From assembly GCF_000193495.2 (NCBI RefSeq), contig NZ_AP023410.1, positions 3,247,501 to 3,311,500 of the forward strand: 64,000 nucleotides of DNA, written 5' to 3'. Shown here piece by piece: positions 34,502 to 44,555 of the stretch. Source of the DNA: Acetobacter aceti NBRC 14818 (GTDB taxonomy: Bacteria; Pseudomonadota; Alphaproteobacteria; Acetobacterales; Acetobacteraceae). Every line of letters starts with the position of its first letter. Within the stretch, counting starts at the first letter, position 1. The notes below the pieces were generated by a model. It did not search any database. It was not told the origin of the DNA and saw only the letters and a list, made by a program, of their open reading frames with translations. Position numbers and translations under genes: made by a program.

Positions 34502-35273
34502 CTAAAGACGTGTAATCCTTTCCTGTATGTCACGAGCCAGTCCATCCAGATCAGAATAAATAAAAGCTTGATTAATACCAAACATTCTCAATTGATCACG
34601 GATAAGATTCCTTACGCCAAAAGGAATAACGTAGCGTGTGATGCGACTGCTAGTAGCGTGTGATGCGACTGCTAAATGGTTCATGTGGGTCCTTTTGAAT
34701 GGAAAACAGACCTCCTTGTGCTGAAATTCTCGAAGTTACATGGGTTGGAAAGAAATAACCCCAACTGTTGAAAAGATCAGCGTCACGAGTGTCAATTGCT
34801 GGCTGTTTAACACGCCAAATATAGAAAACAGCTGATCCGTCATATTTAGGAGTTCCTATACACTCATGACTGAGCCACTGTTCATTAACCTTATCACCAA
34901 TAGCAAAGAATAAAGCGACTAGCGGGTTCGTGGTCCAGTCTAATAACCGTGTGGGTAAACCGTGATGTTGCGCAAGAGCAATCCAATCCCATTCATTATC
35001 TGGGATAGTAGTCAAAAAGGGCCGTGCTGCTGCTTTAAACCGAGCAAGTGCACCTCGTTCATCAACGACTTCACTTTTATATTCCAGATCGAAGTGAAAC
35101 TTTCCTGTTTTTTCTGGTGGTTTTGGAGTGATTCGTCCAATTTTTGGGATCAACTGCCAATCATTTCGTTTTTCGCCACGGAAAAAATATCCTTTGTCGG
35201 GTTCTATTCCGGATATTACCCTGAGGAAATCCTCAAAGCTTTTAATTACGTTATCAGGGTTATTTTGTGTCAT
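34502..35273 (-). pseudogene. FRG-domain protein interrupted by a 22-bp tandem duplication
   Basis: The first 207 codons are intact: [18 protein letters not shown] (the FRG motif) and [20 protein letters not shown], then a stop right after SSRITRY. Removing one copy of the 22-bp repeat restores the frame into VIPFGVRNLIRDQLRMFGIN and YSDLDGLARDIQERI, the normal C-terminal end of FRG proteins. The original product was about 250 residues. FRG proteins are of unknown biochemistry but occur often in mobile and defence-associated loci. The truncated product may be inactive, or the duplication may act as a reversible switch. Confidence 0.8.
34631..34674. repeat. Exact 22-bp tandem duplication inside the FRG gene
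   Basis: Bases 34631-34652 and 34653-34674 are identical (unit begins GTAGCGTGTGATG and ends CGACTGCTA). 22 is not a multiple of three, so the second copy shifts the frame and creates an early stop. Confidence 0.95.
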
Positions 35274-35590
35274 CAGTCTTCAGCATATTTAAAAAACAGT
35301 ATTTGAATTTATTCGAAATTTATCGACGCATAAATATGCGTATTTTGCAGAGCACATGCGAGTATATTGAACGGCAGAAATCGAAGTATACCGAAAAGGA
35401 AAACCGATGCATATTGCCTGCTTGGGCAAGAGATCAACTGCCAAACGGATGTCTCATATGAAAGCGAAAGCTATTGTATTTGCTACGATTGTGATGAGTT
35501 TAAAAACTTTCAAGAGATTTGATCTTATTTGAATAATCTTTCATTGCTCTATATTAAGAAATATCCAACCATCTATAGCAGATAACGCAC
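35274..35590. other. Intergenic stretch without a recognised gene
   Basis: 317 A/T-rich bases between the FRG gene start and the end of the metal-efflux operon. Only short, unsupported frames are present. It may hold the FRG promoter on the left side; no clear terminator was seen for the efflux operon. Confidence 0.5.
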
Positions 35591-38500
35591 TCAGCAGGAC
35601 TTCTTCCTGTAAAGCCAAGCATAAAGCGATGGCAGAACCAGCAATGTCAGCATCGTGCAGGACACAAGCCCACCGATGACAACCGTCGCCAGCGGCTTTT
35701 CAACCTCCGCGCCTTCGCTCATGGAGAACGCCATGGGGAAGAAGCCCAGGCAGGCGACAGTCGCCGTGGCCATGACGGGCCGGAAGCGTTCGCGAACAGC
35801 CTCGATCGCAGCGTCAAAAGGAAGGAAGCCTTCCTTTCTCAGATCGTGAATGTAGGACACCAGCACGAGACCGTTCATGGTGGCCACACCAAACAAAGCG
35901 ATAAAGCCGATACCGGCCGAAATGCTGAACGGCATGCCGCGGAAGTAGAGTGCGAGAATACCGCCCGTTGCGGCGAACGGCAGATTGACGAACACAAGCG
36001 CCGCCAGTCCCAGTTGCCCAAGCGCCATCATGAGCAGCAGGAAGATCAACCCCAGCATGATCGGCACGACAATTTCAAGACGGGCCACGGCTGTCTGAAG
36101 ATTTCTGAACTGGCCATTCCATTCCAGACGATAACCCGGAGCGAGTTTGATGTTCTTCGCTACAGCGTCCTGAGCAGCCTTGACGAAAGAACTCAGGTCC
36201 CGCCCTCGCACATTGGCCTGCACCATGGTGCGGCGGAGCCCCTGATCGCGGCGTATCGTCGGCGGTCCATCTGTCAGCACGATATGCGCGACCTGAGAGA
36301 GATTGATAGTGCGGTCGTCGCGGGTGATGACGGGGAGGGCGCGGATATCATCGATATTTTCCCGAGCATCTTCCGCAAAACGGACCTCAGTCGGAATCAG
36401 CGCGTCATCGACGGAAACGGGTGGACCGAAATGACCGCCCAGCGCCTCCACCACGTCCATGACGGAGGACGTCTCCGTGTTGAGCCGTCCCGTCATGGTG
36501 CGATCAACGTCGATATGAAGATACGGGATGGTGCCGACATCCTGCGGCGCGACGTCGGCGGCACCGGGAACTCTGGCGACCACGTCGGAGACCTGCGTCG
36601 CCAGCTTCGACAGGACAGTCATGTCGGGACCATAGATGCCGATCGCAATCTGTGACCGCACGCCGGAAAGCAGGTCGTCCATGCGCATCTGGATCGGCTG
36701 GCTCCAGTTGAACAGGGAGCCGGGATTGTTCTTCTGCAATGCGTCGTTGAAAGCCTTGACCAGACCTTCCTGCGTGCTGGCGGTTTTCCATTCGGAATGA
36801 GGCTTGAGCAGCACATAGGTGTCGCTCTGCTCTCCACCCTGTGGATCGGTCGGGATAGCCGACGTGCCGGTATTGCTGACAACCGTGCGCACGTCCGGGA
36901 AGGAACGGAGTGTCCTCTCAATGGCTTGCACCGCCTTTAACGACGCATCAAGGGAAATGCCGGGAAGACGTGTGGAGGTGACGACCAGATCACCTTCCTG
37001 AAGCTGGGGGATGAACTCGCCGCCCAGACGGCTGGCAACAAACACGGAGAGAATCAGGAAAATGACCGCCACGGACATGACCTGTTTCGTATGCGTCATG
37101 CAGTAGCGGGAGGCAGGCTGGAAAAGACGCCACATGAAGGCGATGAAGCGGGTGTGATGATCTTCGTGCTTATCCTGCGCATGCTCATCGGGTTTCTTGC
37201 CGCGTCCGAGAAAAATACAGAGAGCCGGAATGCAGACCAGCGAGTAAACAAGCGAGGCGATCAGCGCCAGAATGACCGTTTCCGCCATCGGGGTGAACAT
37301 CCGGCCTTCGACGCACTGAAGCGTGAGGACTGGCAGATACACCATGGCGATGATGAGCACGGCGAAGGTGACCGGGCGGATGACGGAGCGCACGGTGGAC
37401 AGGATGGTGGTCGGGAGTGGCGTGTCGTAACGGCGGCGGTGCAGCACGTTCTCGACAATGACGAGCGAACTGTCGACGACCATGCCGAAGTCGATCGCGC
37501 CGAGGGAGAGCAGGTTGGCGGAGATGCCCAGATGCCGCATGCCGACCATGGCCGCGACAAGCGAGAAGGGGATCACGGAGATGATGACGAGAGAGGCCCG
37601 CCAGTCACCGATCACCAGCAGCAGGACCACCAGAACCAGAATGGCGCCGAGTGAGAGGTTTTCCCTGACCGTATCGACGGTTTTTTCAGTCAGGCTTTCC
37701 CGTCCGTAATAGGGTTCCAATGTGACGCCAATGGGCAGAGACGCCTGAATTTTCGGCAGTTCGGTTTTCAGATCGCTCAATGTCGCCCGCGCGCTCGCGC
37801 CTTCCCGCAGAAGCACGACGGCGCTGACAATCTCGCCCTGTCCGTCTCGGGTGACGCCGCCCATGCGCGGACGGCTGCCTTTCCGCACGATGCCGATGTC
37901 GCGCAGATGAACGACTTCACCATTCGGACCGCTGCGGACCTGCACTTCACCCAGTTCCGCGAGATCGTCGATCAGCGAACGGCCGACAATGATGTGCTGC
38001 TCGTCATTATGCTCGATCCATGCACCGCCCGCTGCTTCATTGCCGGTATCGATGGCGTCGAAAGCATCCGACACAGACACGCCGTAACGTCGCATGGCCA
38101 TTGGATTGAGCGCGACTTCATAGGTCTCGGAAGCGCCGCCGTTGATGTTGACATCCACCACGCCGGGAACGAGGCGCAGGCGCGGCACGACGTTCCAGAC
38201 CATTAGCCGGTTCAGGTCTTCAAGCGACTGGTCCCGACCCCGAATCTGTAGGTGGAGGATCTCGCCCATGCCGGTGGACATCGGCCCCATGTCGATGGAC
38301 AGACCATGGACGGACACGCTGTCGCGGGCTTCAGGCAGGCGCTGCGAGACCAGTTCACGGGCGCGGTAGATGTCGGTGGAATCGTCGAACTGGAGATAGA
38401 GAACGGCCACGCCGGTGCGCGATACGGAGCGCATGCTGGTCAGGCCGACGACGCCGGACAGGGCTTTCTCCACAGGCGAGGTGACGAGTTTTTCAACCTC

Positions 38501-38671
38501 CTCCGTCGGCAGGCCGGGCGCTTGCACGGATACCAGCACCTGACGCGGCGAGATATCCGGAACCGGTTCCACCGGCAGACTCCTGATGTCTGCCAGTCCG
38601 GCCACCATAAGAAGTGTGACGATACAGAAAAGGAAAAGGCGCTTTTCGATCAGCCAGTGCAGAAGCTTCAT
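35591..38671 (-). CDS. Heavy-metal efflux RND transporter (CzcA/CusA family)
   Basis: 1026-residue inner-membrane proton antiporter, the normal size. Start ATG 38671 (MKLLHWLIEKRLFLF) lies four bases after the adaptor stop; a TTG extension is rejected. Twelve membrane helices and two large periplasmic loops are visible. The fourth helix carries DFGMVVDSSLVIVEN, the acidic signature of divalent-cation HME-RND pumps (Zn/Co/Cd/Ni type); Cu/Ag pumps lack the first Asp. The exact metal cannot be assigned. It works with the adaptor and outer-membrane channel encoded just upstream. Confidence 0.9.
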   Translation of the reverse strand: MKLLHWLIEKRLFLFCIVTLLMVAGLADIRSLPVEPVPDISPRQVLVSVQAPGLPTEEVEKLVTSPVEKALSGVVGLTSMRSVSRTGVAVLYLQFDDSTDIYRARELVSQRLPEARDSVSVHGLSIDMGPMSTGMGEILHLQIRGRDQSLEDLNRLMVWNVVPRLRLVPGVVDVNINGGASETYEVALNPMAMRRYGVSVSDAFDAIDTGNEAAGGAWIEHNDEQHIIVGRSLIDDLAELGEVQVRSGPNGEVVHLRDIGIVRKGSRPRMGGVTRDGQGEIVSAVVLLREGASARATLSDLKTELPKIQASLPIGVTLEPYYGRESLTEKTVDTVRENLSLGAILVLVVLLLVIGDWRASLVIISVIPFSLVAAMVGMRHLGISANLLSLGAIDFGMVVDSSLVIVENVLHRRRYDTPLPTTILSTVRSVIRPVTFAVLIIAMVYLPVLTLQCVEGRMFTPMAETVILALIASLVYSLVCIPALCIFLGRGKKPDEHAQDKHEDHHTRFIAFMWRLFQPASRYCMTHTKQVMSVAVIFLILSVFVASRLGGEFIPQLQEGDLVVTSTRLPGISLDASLKAVQAIERTLRSFPDVRTVVSNTGTSAIPTDPQGGEQSDTYVLLKPHSEWKTASTQEGLVKAFNDALQKNNPGSLFNWSQPIQMRMDDLLSGVRSQIAIGIYGPDMTVLSKLATQVSDVVARVPGAADVAPQDVGTIPYLHIDVDRTMTGRLNTETSSVMDVVEALGGHFGPPVSVDDALIPTEVRFAEDARENIDDIRALPVITRDDRTINLSQVAHIVLTDGPPTIRRDQGLRRTMVQANVRGRDLSSFVKAAQDAVAKNIKLAPGYRLEWNGQFRNLQTAVARLEIVVPIMLGLIFLLLMMALGQLGLAALVFVNLPFAATGGILALYFRGMPFSISAGIGFIALFGVATMNGLVLVSYIHDLRKEGFLPFDAAIEAVRERFRPVMATATVACLGFFPMAFSMSEGAEVEKPLATVVIGGLVSCTMLTLLVLPSLYAWLYRKKSC

Positions 38672-38675
38672 AAGG

Positions 38676-39857
38676 TCAGCCGTTGGCCTCGGCGGAAGGA
38701 GCAAGGATGGCCTGTGATTTCAGGGTGAAGCTGCCCTGTGTCACCACGGTTTCGCCACCCTGCAGGCCTGCGGTGATGATGGTCTGTCCTTCAAGAGAGG
38801 GACCGGTCTTCACGATGCGCAAACTGTAGCGATGGGGAGCTGTCAGCACGAAAACGCAGGGCGATCCCGCAAAGGTCTGAAGAGCCGTGCTCGGGATCAG
38901 AACGCCTTCGACCTTGTCGGAGGAGAACAGACGCGTTTTTACCAGCATGCCGGGGCGCAACTGCTGCTGCGGATTTTCAACAAGGCTGCGGGCGAGAATG
39001 TGCTGGGTTTTTGTATCGACGTGGCCTTCGATGACGTCAATGCGTGACGAAAGAGGGGCTTCGCCGGGTGAAAGCCATGTGAGTTGGCGGTCGCCGGGGC
39101 GGATACGGGGCGCTGCCTCCTCATCGACCTGTGAGACGATCCAGACGTGAGACAGGTTTTCGATTTCCACCGGCGCGACACCGCTGGCAGTCATTTCCTG
39201 CCCGGTGGCGACATTGATGCTCGTGACAATGCCGCTGATTGGAGACACGACGACTGATTTCCCTTCATCGGGATGTTCCATACTGGACTGATAGCGTCGG
39301 AGATGTTCGGCCATACTCCGAAGTGCGGCTTCCCGGCCATGCACGAGCGCATCCGCCTCCCGCAAGGCAGCGCCCCGTCGCTCCAGTTCTCCTACCGAAA
39401 CCGCGCCCCCCTTCAGGGTGCGGGCGCGATCATAAAGCTGACGGGCATTTTCACGTCTGGCGCGGGCTTCCTGTAGGGCGGCCTCCGCGGACAGGCGCTG
39501 TTGCGTGTCGTCGTTCAGCGTAAAGTTCTCATAAGTGAGCAGGGGCTGGCCCTTGGTCACCATCTGTCCGGCGACCACCGCCACATCAAGAACACGTCCG
39601 CTGCCGACGGGGCGGATATGCGCCACCTTCCGGGCGTCGGCGACGATATAGGCTGGAACATCCATGTGATGCGGCAGGGCTCCTGGATGGGCGACTGCCG
39701 TGTGGATATCCTCTGCGGCAAGCGCTTCATCGGAAATCGTGACTGTTGGGAGAGGCGGCGCGGCATGGGCGGAAGGCAGAAATGCGGAACTGGCGAGCAG
39801 GGTGCTGAGCAGAGCTGACACAAAAGAAGGCGAGAAAACCCTGTTCGTTTCGATCAT
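38676..39857 (-). CDS. RND efflux periplasmic adaptor (membrane-fusion protein, CzcB-like)
   Basis: 393 residues. An N-terminal signal ends at SAHA, then the adaptor has a lipoyl-type half (HIRPVGSGRVLDVAVVAGQMVTKGQPLL), an alpha-hairpin of about 80 residues, the second lipoyl half (VVSPISGIVTSINVATGQEM) and a beta-barrel plus a final domain with FTLKSQAIL. It links the inner-membrane pump to the TolC-type channel. It overlaps the channel gene's stop by four bases. There are no His-rich metal-binding N-terminal extensions. Confidence 0.88.
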   Translation of the reverse strand: MIETNRVFSPSFVSALLSTLLASSAFLPSAHAAPPLPTVTISDEALAAEDIHTAVAHPGALPHHMDVPAYIVADARKVAHIRPVGSGRVLDVAVVAGQMVTKGQPLLTYENFTLNDDTQQRLSAEAALQEARARRENARQLYDRARTLKGGAVSVGELERRGAALREADALVHGREAALRSMAEHLRRYQSSMEHPDEGKSVVVSPISGIVTSINVATGQEMTASGVAPVEIENLSHVWIVSQVDEEAAPRIRPGDRQLTWLSPGEAPLSSRIDVIEGHVDTKTQHILARSLVENPQQQLRPGMLVKTRLFSSDKVEGVLIPSTALQTFAGSPCVFVLTAPHRYSLRIVKTGPSLEGQTIITAGLQGGETVVTQGSFTLKSQAILAPSAEANG

Positions 39858-41122
39858 GGAATATTTCCGCTCATAAGAATCATCCGGGCTATCGTGGCTC
39901 GCATGACAATGTCTGCCTGGGCATAGCGTTCAGCGGCTGTAAGAGCAGTTCGTCTGGCACGCAGATACTCGATCACCGGGATCTCGCCGACCTGCCATGC
40001 TTCGGCAAGATCTGCGGCGCGACGATCCGAGTGGACGCGTAACTGACGTGCATGTTGAAGAATCTGGGTGGAGGTCGTCAACTGGTTATGCAACTGGCGA
40101 TATTCGGCCTTGATCTGGCGATGCGCCTGCGTGACGTCGCGCTCCGCCCGACCGACAGCCTGGACCTCTTTCATGACCATGGGAACATTTCTGGCTTCGC
40201 TTGGCAGCGGCACCTGAAATTCAACGCCGATTTGTGTGTCCCAAGGGCTCTGATACTGTTCCTGTCGGCTGAGAATGACCCCAAGCGACGGGTTGGGCAT
40301 GTAGGAGTGGCGGGCGACGGAATAGGAAGCCTGCGCCTGTTTCAGGGCGGATTCCGCAAGCTGAACACGGGGATCATGCTCGGGGTCGAGTTGCGAGCCG
40401 ACTGGCCCCAGCCCCCGGCCGTCAATGCCGGAAAGATCGGGAAGGGTGTCTGTGCCTGTCAGGGATTCCAGTTCAGCGCGAATATTCTCAAGCCTTTGTC
40501 GGGATTCCGCCAGCGTACCGTCCACGTCTTCCTTTTCGGTGACCGTTGCCTCGTAATCCGTGTTGGAGACTTCTCCTGCATGAAGGGCGCGCTCAACATC
40601 CGACATGGTCCTGCCGAGCACGTCGCTGACGATTTCCTGATTGCTGATTCGGGCGCTGAGGACCGCGCCTTCGCTGGCAAGATCAAGAACATGCACGGCG
40701 ACAGTCAGCTTCTGCACCTGCTGCTGGTGTGCGGCGACTTTCTCATCGGCAAGCGCCGCCTCTTCCGTGGCCGACCCCTGTCCCGGCAGCCAGAGAGGCA
40801 CGCTGATCTGTCCCTGATAGGTTGTGTAGCCTACATGGCTGCCGATGAAATGATCATCCATGTAGAGGCCGGAGACGGTCGGCCCGTCAGGGAACCATGA
40901 GCGTGCGGCCGAGGCGCGCTTGCGCGCCGACAGGGCGTCCGTCGAGATGGATTTACGGGACGGGTCCATTGTCCAGGCCGACTGGATGGCTTCACGCAGG
41001 GTTTCTGCGTGCGCAGGGACACCCGAGGCAAGAAACAGTCCGCATATCGTCGCTGTTCGAACGCGAGGGACGCGGATCAGCGAGAGACAAAACGAAAGAC
41101 GCGTGACACACTCTGGAAACAA
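39854..41122 (-). CDS. TolC-family outer-membrane efflux channel (CzcC-like)
   Basis: 422 residues with a signal peptide ending in PAHA before ETLREAIQSAW. The long-helix pattern typical of TolC-type channels is present twice (for example ALADEKVAAHQQQVQKLTVA and the segment LESLTGTDTLPDLSGI between). First gene of the minus-strand efflux operon. The 297 bases upstream probably hold the promoter; no metal-responsive regulator gene is next to it. Confidence 0.85.
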   Translation of the reverse strand: MFPECVTRLSFCLSLIRVPRVRTATICGLFLASGVPAHAETLREAIQSAWTMDPSRKSISTDALSARKRASAARSWFPDGPTVSGLYMDDHFIGSHVGYTTYQGQISVPLWLPGQGSATEEAALADEKVAAHQQQVQKLTVAVHVLDLASEGAVLSARISNQEIVSDVLGRTMSDVERALHAGEVSNTDYEATVTEKEDVDGTLAESRQRLENIRAELESLTGTDTLPDLSGIDGRGLGPVGSQLDPEHDPRVQLAESALKQAQASYSVARHSYMPNPSLGVILSRQEQYQSPWDTQIGVEFQVPLPSEARNVPMVMKEVQAVGRAERDVTQAHRQIKAEYRQLHNQLTTSTQILQHARQLRVHSDRRAADLAEAWQVGEIPVIEYLRARRTALTAAERYAQADIVMRATIARMILMSGNIP

Positions 41123-41419
41123 AAAAGTCCCTCACAGAACAGCAAAGATACTGAAACAGGTATAGGATGCAGCCAGTTACGACGGAACGGTTAAAAAGAT
41201 TAAAAATATTTTATAGAAACAGGGTGAACATTACGCAATCAATATAAAAAGGCAATCAGAACACGCTGTCCATATATATGTTTTGACGGTCCTGAGCGCC
41301 GCGACCGATCCGGTTGGGTCCTGGCTTCATGTCTGGGAAATGCTGACGGGAAGAGAAGTATCTTGGGCAGTTTTTCTGATACCTCTGCCTCAGTAAACAG
41401 ATGTTAAAAGTGTCTGTTG
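41123..41419. other. Intergenic stretch between two minus-strand operons
   Basis: 297 bases without a supported gene. It must contain the promoter of the efflux operon at its left and the 3' end of the hem/methyltransferase unit at its right. No clear hairpin terminator or operator was found by eye. Confidence 0.45.
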
Positions 41420-42667
41420 TCAGAGTGGAGGAAGCAGCAGAACGCGGTTCAGGCTTTCCAGTCTTGAGAAAAGCTCTGCCCACACCGTGAAGAATTTCCG
41501 CTCTGAAAGACCGCGTTCCTGCATGATGGCGGCAATATCTCCCACAGTCCGCGCACCATCAATCAGAGGGAGAATGCTGCGTGCCTGAGTGGGCAGCGGA
41601 ACCGGAACCGTCAGGGTGCCGAATGCAAAAGGTAGAGTGCTGTTGGGAAGAATCTGTTTTGCCAGCTCATCCCCCGGTATTTCCCGCATGACAGGCACAG
41701 TCGTCGGATCACAGCAGTCTGGCGGCATGGGGCGCGATCCGTTCCGCACGACATAGGCCACATGCGTCGCCATATTACCGGTCAGGGATTCCGCGACCTC
41801 GGCCTTTTCCCGCCATGACAGGTTCTCCACGCGGGCACGCAACTTCGGATCCGGCAGAAACAGCGCGGGATCGTAACGGGCAGGTTCCATCAGGCAGGAT
41901 GGTTCAAGACCGGCTTCCGTCAGCAGATCAAGAAACGCGCCGATCGTATAGGCGCGGTCGCGGGGATTGAGCAGCAGATCGTAAAGTCCGGCGTCACCAC
42001 CGGTCAGATGATCACCGAAATTGCCGTTCTGCCGCAGCCATGCCGTGGCGGGAAGTGTGCGCATGACCCGCTTGGCGATATCGAGCCGTGTCGAGGGTGA
42101 TTCAGAAAAGGGCGTGAGATGTTCAAGTGCTTCCTGAATCATATACACGCCGGTCCGGCCATAGGGCGCATAGACCATCAGTCCCATGCCGCCGCCGGGA
42201 AGGAGCGCTTGCTCAAGGACTTTCAGCGTTTCCAGTGGGGCAGGCAGGTGATGCAGAACACCGCAGCAGTCGATGTAATCAAACTGGCCCGGCAGCGTTT
42301 CCGGATCGGTGAGGGAGCCCTGAATGAAGCTGATATTGCTCAGGTTGCGGGCTTCCGCGCGAGATTTTGCAATCTTTAGCGCATGTTCGGACCGGTCCAC
42401 GCAGACAACTTCGCCTGGACGATTGCTGCGGGCCATCTGTGTGGCGAGCATGATCGCGCCATCCCCGGTGCCGCATCCGGCGACAAGAGCGCGCAAGGGC
42501 TGCGAGCGGGAACGACGGGCGCCAAAAACCCAGTAATCGATTTCCCGCAGATGACTGGGGCTGCCGATCAGGAGCCGCTTTGTCTCCTCGCGTGGGTCTC
42601 GTTCTGGGTAAGGATAGGCCTCATACTGGGCGGCAAGTTCCGTATCACGGGCATCGGTGCTGGTCAT
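41420..42667 (-). CDS. Class I SAM-dependent methyltransferase with C-terminal extension
   Basis: 415 residues. The N-terminal half is a Rossmann methyltransferase: VAGCGTGDGAIMLA (motif I), an acidic VCVDRSEHAL (motif II) and FDYIDCCGVLHHL (motif IV). The last 90 residues (GARTVGDIAAIMQERGLSERKFF) look like a winged-helix-type module. It begins 31 bases after hemD on the same strand, so it is probably co-transcribed with hemC and hemD. The segment CCGVLHHLPAPLETLKVLE is typical of methyltransferases acting on small molecules or protein side chains. Substrate unknown. Confidence 0.75.
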   Translation of the reverse strand: MTSTDARDTELAAQYEAYPYPERDPREETKRLLIGSPSHLREIDYWVFGARRSRSQPLRALVAGCGTGDGAIMLATQMARSNRPGEVVCVDRSEHALKIAKSRAEARNLSNISFIQGSLTDPETLPGQFDYIDCCGVLHHLPAPLETLKVLEQALLPGGGMGLMVYAPYGRTGVYMIQEALEHLTPFSESPSTRLDIAKRVMRTLPATAWLRQNGNFGDHLTGGDAGLYDLLLNPRDRAYTIGAFLDLLTEAGLEPSCLMEPARYDPALFLPDPKLRARVENLSWREKAEVAESLTGNMATHVAYVVRNGSRPMPPDCCDPTTVPVMREIPGDELAKQILPNSTLPFAFGTLTVPVPLPTQARSILPLIDGARTVGDIAAIMQERGLSERKFFTVWAELFSRLESLNRVLLLPPL

Positions 42668-42698
42668 GATGAAGTCTCCTGAGACACGGATTGTCGGG

Positions 42699-43433
42699 TC
42701 AATGTGAGGAAGGCGAGAGAGCAGGCCCCAGCCTGTCGAGCATGGCGGCCATATCCGGCGACTGCGCTGTGAGAACGGTCTGGATGCCCGCTTTGCGCAG
42801 TTCTTTCATCGTGTTTTGTGAAATCGCAATGGCCCGCAGAGAGCCTGCGGCACAGCCCGTCTGGGCAAGGGCAGCGCAGAAAGCCCGTGCACTGGCGGCG
42901 GAAAACACCATGACCGTTTCAATCTGCCCGTCGCGCAGGGCTGAAAGTGCATCAGGTGGCAATGTTGTTGCTGGTGCGGTGGTGTAGGCGACCCGACGAC
43001 GGATACGAAATCCGCTGGTCCGGAGCGTTCCGGCAAGCTCAACGCCCTGATGCTCGCCAGACAACAGCAGAAGAGGGCCGGATGCGGGAGAAAGTCGTTC
43101 TGTAACGAGTTCCGCCAGTTTCGCGGCATTGCCGCTGGCGCTGAGAACGGTCTGGAAGCCCTGCTTTTTCACGCGCTCCGCTGTGGCGTCGCCCACGGCA
43201 TACACCGGAATGTCGTGGGGCACAGCGGAGGAAAGAGCAGGAATCGACTGGCTGCTGGTGATGAGCACACCGGCAATCCCTCTCTGGGCGGGGAGTGTGC
43301 GGGGGGCGATCACGAGCGACTCCATCCCCCAGCAATGCCAGCCAAGCTGCTCCAGTATTTCGCGTGTCTCGGTCAGACCGGGTTCAGGACGTACCACAAG
43401 GACGCCGCGAGGGAGAGGCGTGTCCCTGTTCAT
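42699..43433 (-). CDS. hemD: Uroporphyrinogen-III synthase
   Basis: About 244 residues from ATG 43433 (MNRDTPLPRGVLVVRPEPG). The much longer open frame upstream overlaps hemC and is rejected. HemD sequences vary widely, but the VLVVRPEPGLTETREILEQLG start, the LITSSQSIP block, IPVYAVGDATAERVKKQGF and the closing VMVFSAASARAFC are standard. It closes hydroxymethylbilane into uroporphyrinogen III in heme synthesis. The hemC stop lies ten bases upstream on the same strand. Confidence 0.9.
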   Translation of the reverse strand: MNRDTPLPRGVLVVRPEPGLTETREILEQLGWHCWGMESLVIAPRTLPAQRGIAGVLITSSQSIPALSSAVPHDIPVYAVGDATAERVKKQGFQTVLSASGNAAKLAELVTERLSPASGPLLLLSGEHQGVELAGTLRTSGFRIRRRVAYTTAPATTLPPDALSALRDGQIETVMVFSAASARAFCAALAQTGCAAGSLRAIAISQNTMKELRKAGIQTVLTAQSPDMAAMLDRLGPALSPSSH

Positions 43434-43443
43434 GTCAGTGGAG

Positions 43444-44514
43444 TCAGTCCGTGAAGATCGACGCGGGGCTGTCCGCACGGAGACTGCGACCGAGTTCATG
43501 ACCCATCCGCTCCGCATCCGACGCCTGACCGACAATATCGCGACGCAGCAGGAACGTGCCGTCTTCGGAAGCGACCAGTCCGGTGAGATGCAGTTCGCTC
43601 TTGGCTCCGATTGAAGGCGAGAGCAGGCGGGCATAACCACCGATTGGTGTGCGGCAGGAACCATCCAGTTCGGCCAGCAGGGCGCGTTCGGCGGTCGAAA
43701 CCGCGCGGGCTTCATAGTCTTCAATGGCCGAAAGCAGTTCGCGCAGCTCAATATCGCTTTCACGAACCGTGACGCCGACAATTCCCTGTCCGGCTGACGG
43801 CACCATGACGGAGGGTTCCAGCACGATGGAAGCGCGGTCTTCCATGCCGAGACGACGCAGCCCGGCGAGAGCCAGCAGTGTCGCATCGCACTGACGGGCC
43901 GCCAGCTTGTCGAGGCGTGTCTGCACATTGCCACGCAGCAGACCGAATCGCAGATCCGGGCGCACATGCAGCATTTGCGCCTGACGGCGGACGGAGGCGC
44001 AGCCGACCAGTGCGCCTTCAGGCAGAGCGGAATAGGGGTCGTCCGGGTCGTTGCCGGGCGTAAAGCCGGGGCGCAGGATCAGGGCGTCACGGGCGTCCTC
44101 GCGGCGCATGGTGCAGGCCAGCACAAGGCCGGGTGGCAGGGTAGTCTCAAGATCCTTGAGGCTGTGCACGGCGAAGTCGATCCGACCGTCCAGCAGCGCC
44201 TCATGGATTTCCTTGGCGAACAGTCCCTTGCCGCCAATTTCGGCCAGAGCGCGATTCTGGACCTGATCACCTGTCGTGTTGATCAGGTGCTCCTGAAACG
44301 CGTTCATGTCGCGCAGGACGGGACAGAATCGCGTCAGGCGTGTCAGGAACGCGCGCGTCTGCCACAATGCGAGCGGCGACCCACGCGTGCCGACACGCAG
44401 CGGAAGCTGCCGCCGATGTTGCGGGGGCGCTGCCTTCTGGCGAGCGGCTGCCTCGGCTGCAATTTTCTGCAGGGTCGGCGACGGGGACGTTTGTGATGGC
44501 TGTGCGGAGACCAT
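43444..44514 (-). CDS. hemC: Hydroxymethylbilane synthase (porphobilinogen deaminase)
   Basis: 356 residues. LRVGTRGSPLALWQTRAFL, GGKGLFAKEIHEALLDGRID, FAVHSLKDLET and GLLRGNVQTRLDKL are intact. The cofactor-carrying cysteine lies in AELDGSCRTPIGGYA. It joins four porphobilinogens. The N-terminal 38 residues (Gln/Ala/Pro-rich) extend beyond the usual start, so the true start might be a little downstream. It diverges from tsaD across 41 bases, so both promoters must share that gap or lie inside the opposite gene. Confidence 0.95.
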   Translation of the reverse strand: MVSAQPSQTSPSPTLQKIAAEAAARQKAAPPQHRRQLPLRVGTRGSPLALWQTRAFLTRLTRFCPVLRDMNAFQEHLINTTGDQVQNRALAEIGGKGLFAKEIHEALLDGRIDFAVHSLKDLETTLPPGLVLACTMRREDARDALILRPGFTPGNDPDDPYSALPEGALVGCASVRRQAQMLHVRPDLRFGLLRGNVQTRLDKLAARQCDATLLALAGLRRLGMEDRASIVLEPSVMVPSAGQGIVGVTVRESDIELRELLSAIEDYEARAVSTAERALLAELDGSCRTPIGGYARLLSPSIGAKSELHLTGLVASEDGTFLLRRDIVGQASDAERMGHELGRSLRADSPASIFTD

Positions 44515-44555
44515 TGGGCGTGTTTATTACCAGCACCGGATGAAGGAAAGGTGAC

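Noticed and set aside
43434..43967. N-terminal extension of the hemD frame
   Set aside because: It lies wholly inside hemC on the same strand and has no uroporphyrinogen synthase similarity. The ATG at 43433 gives the normal length.
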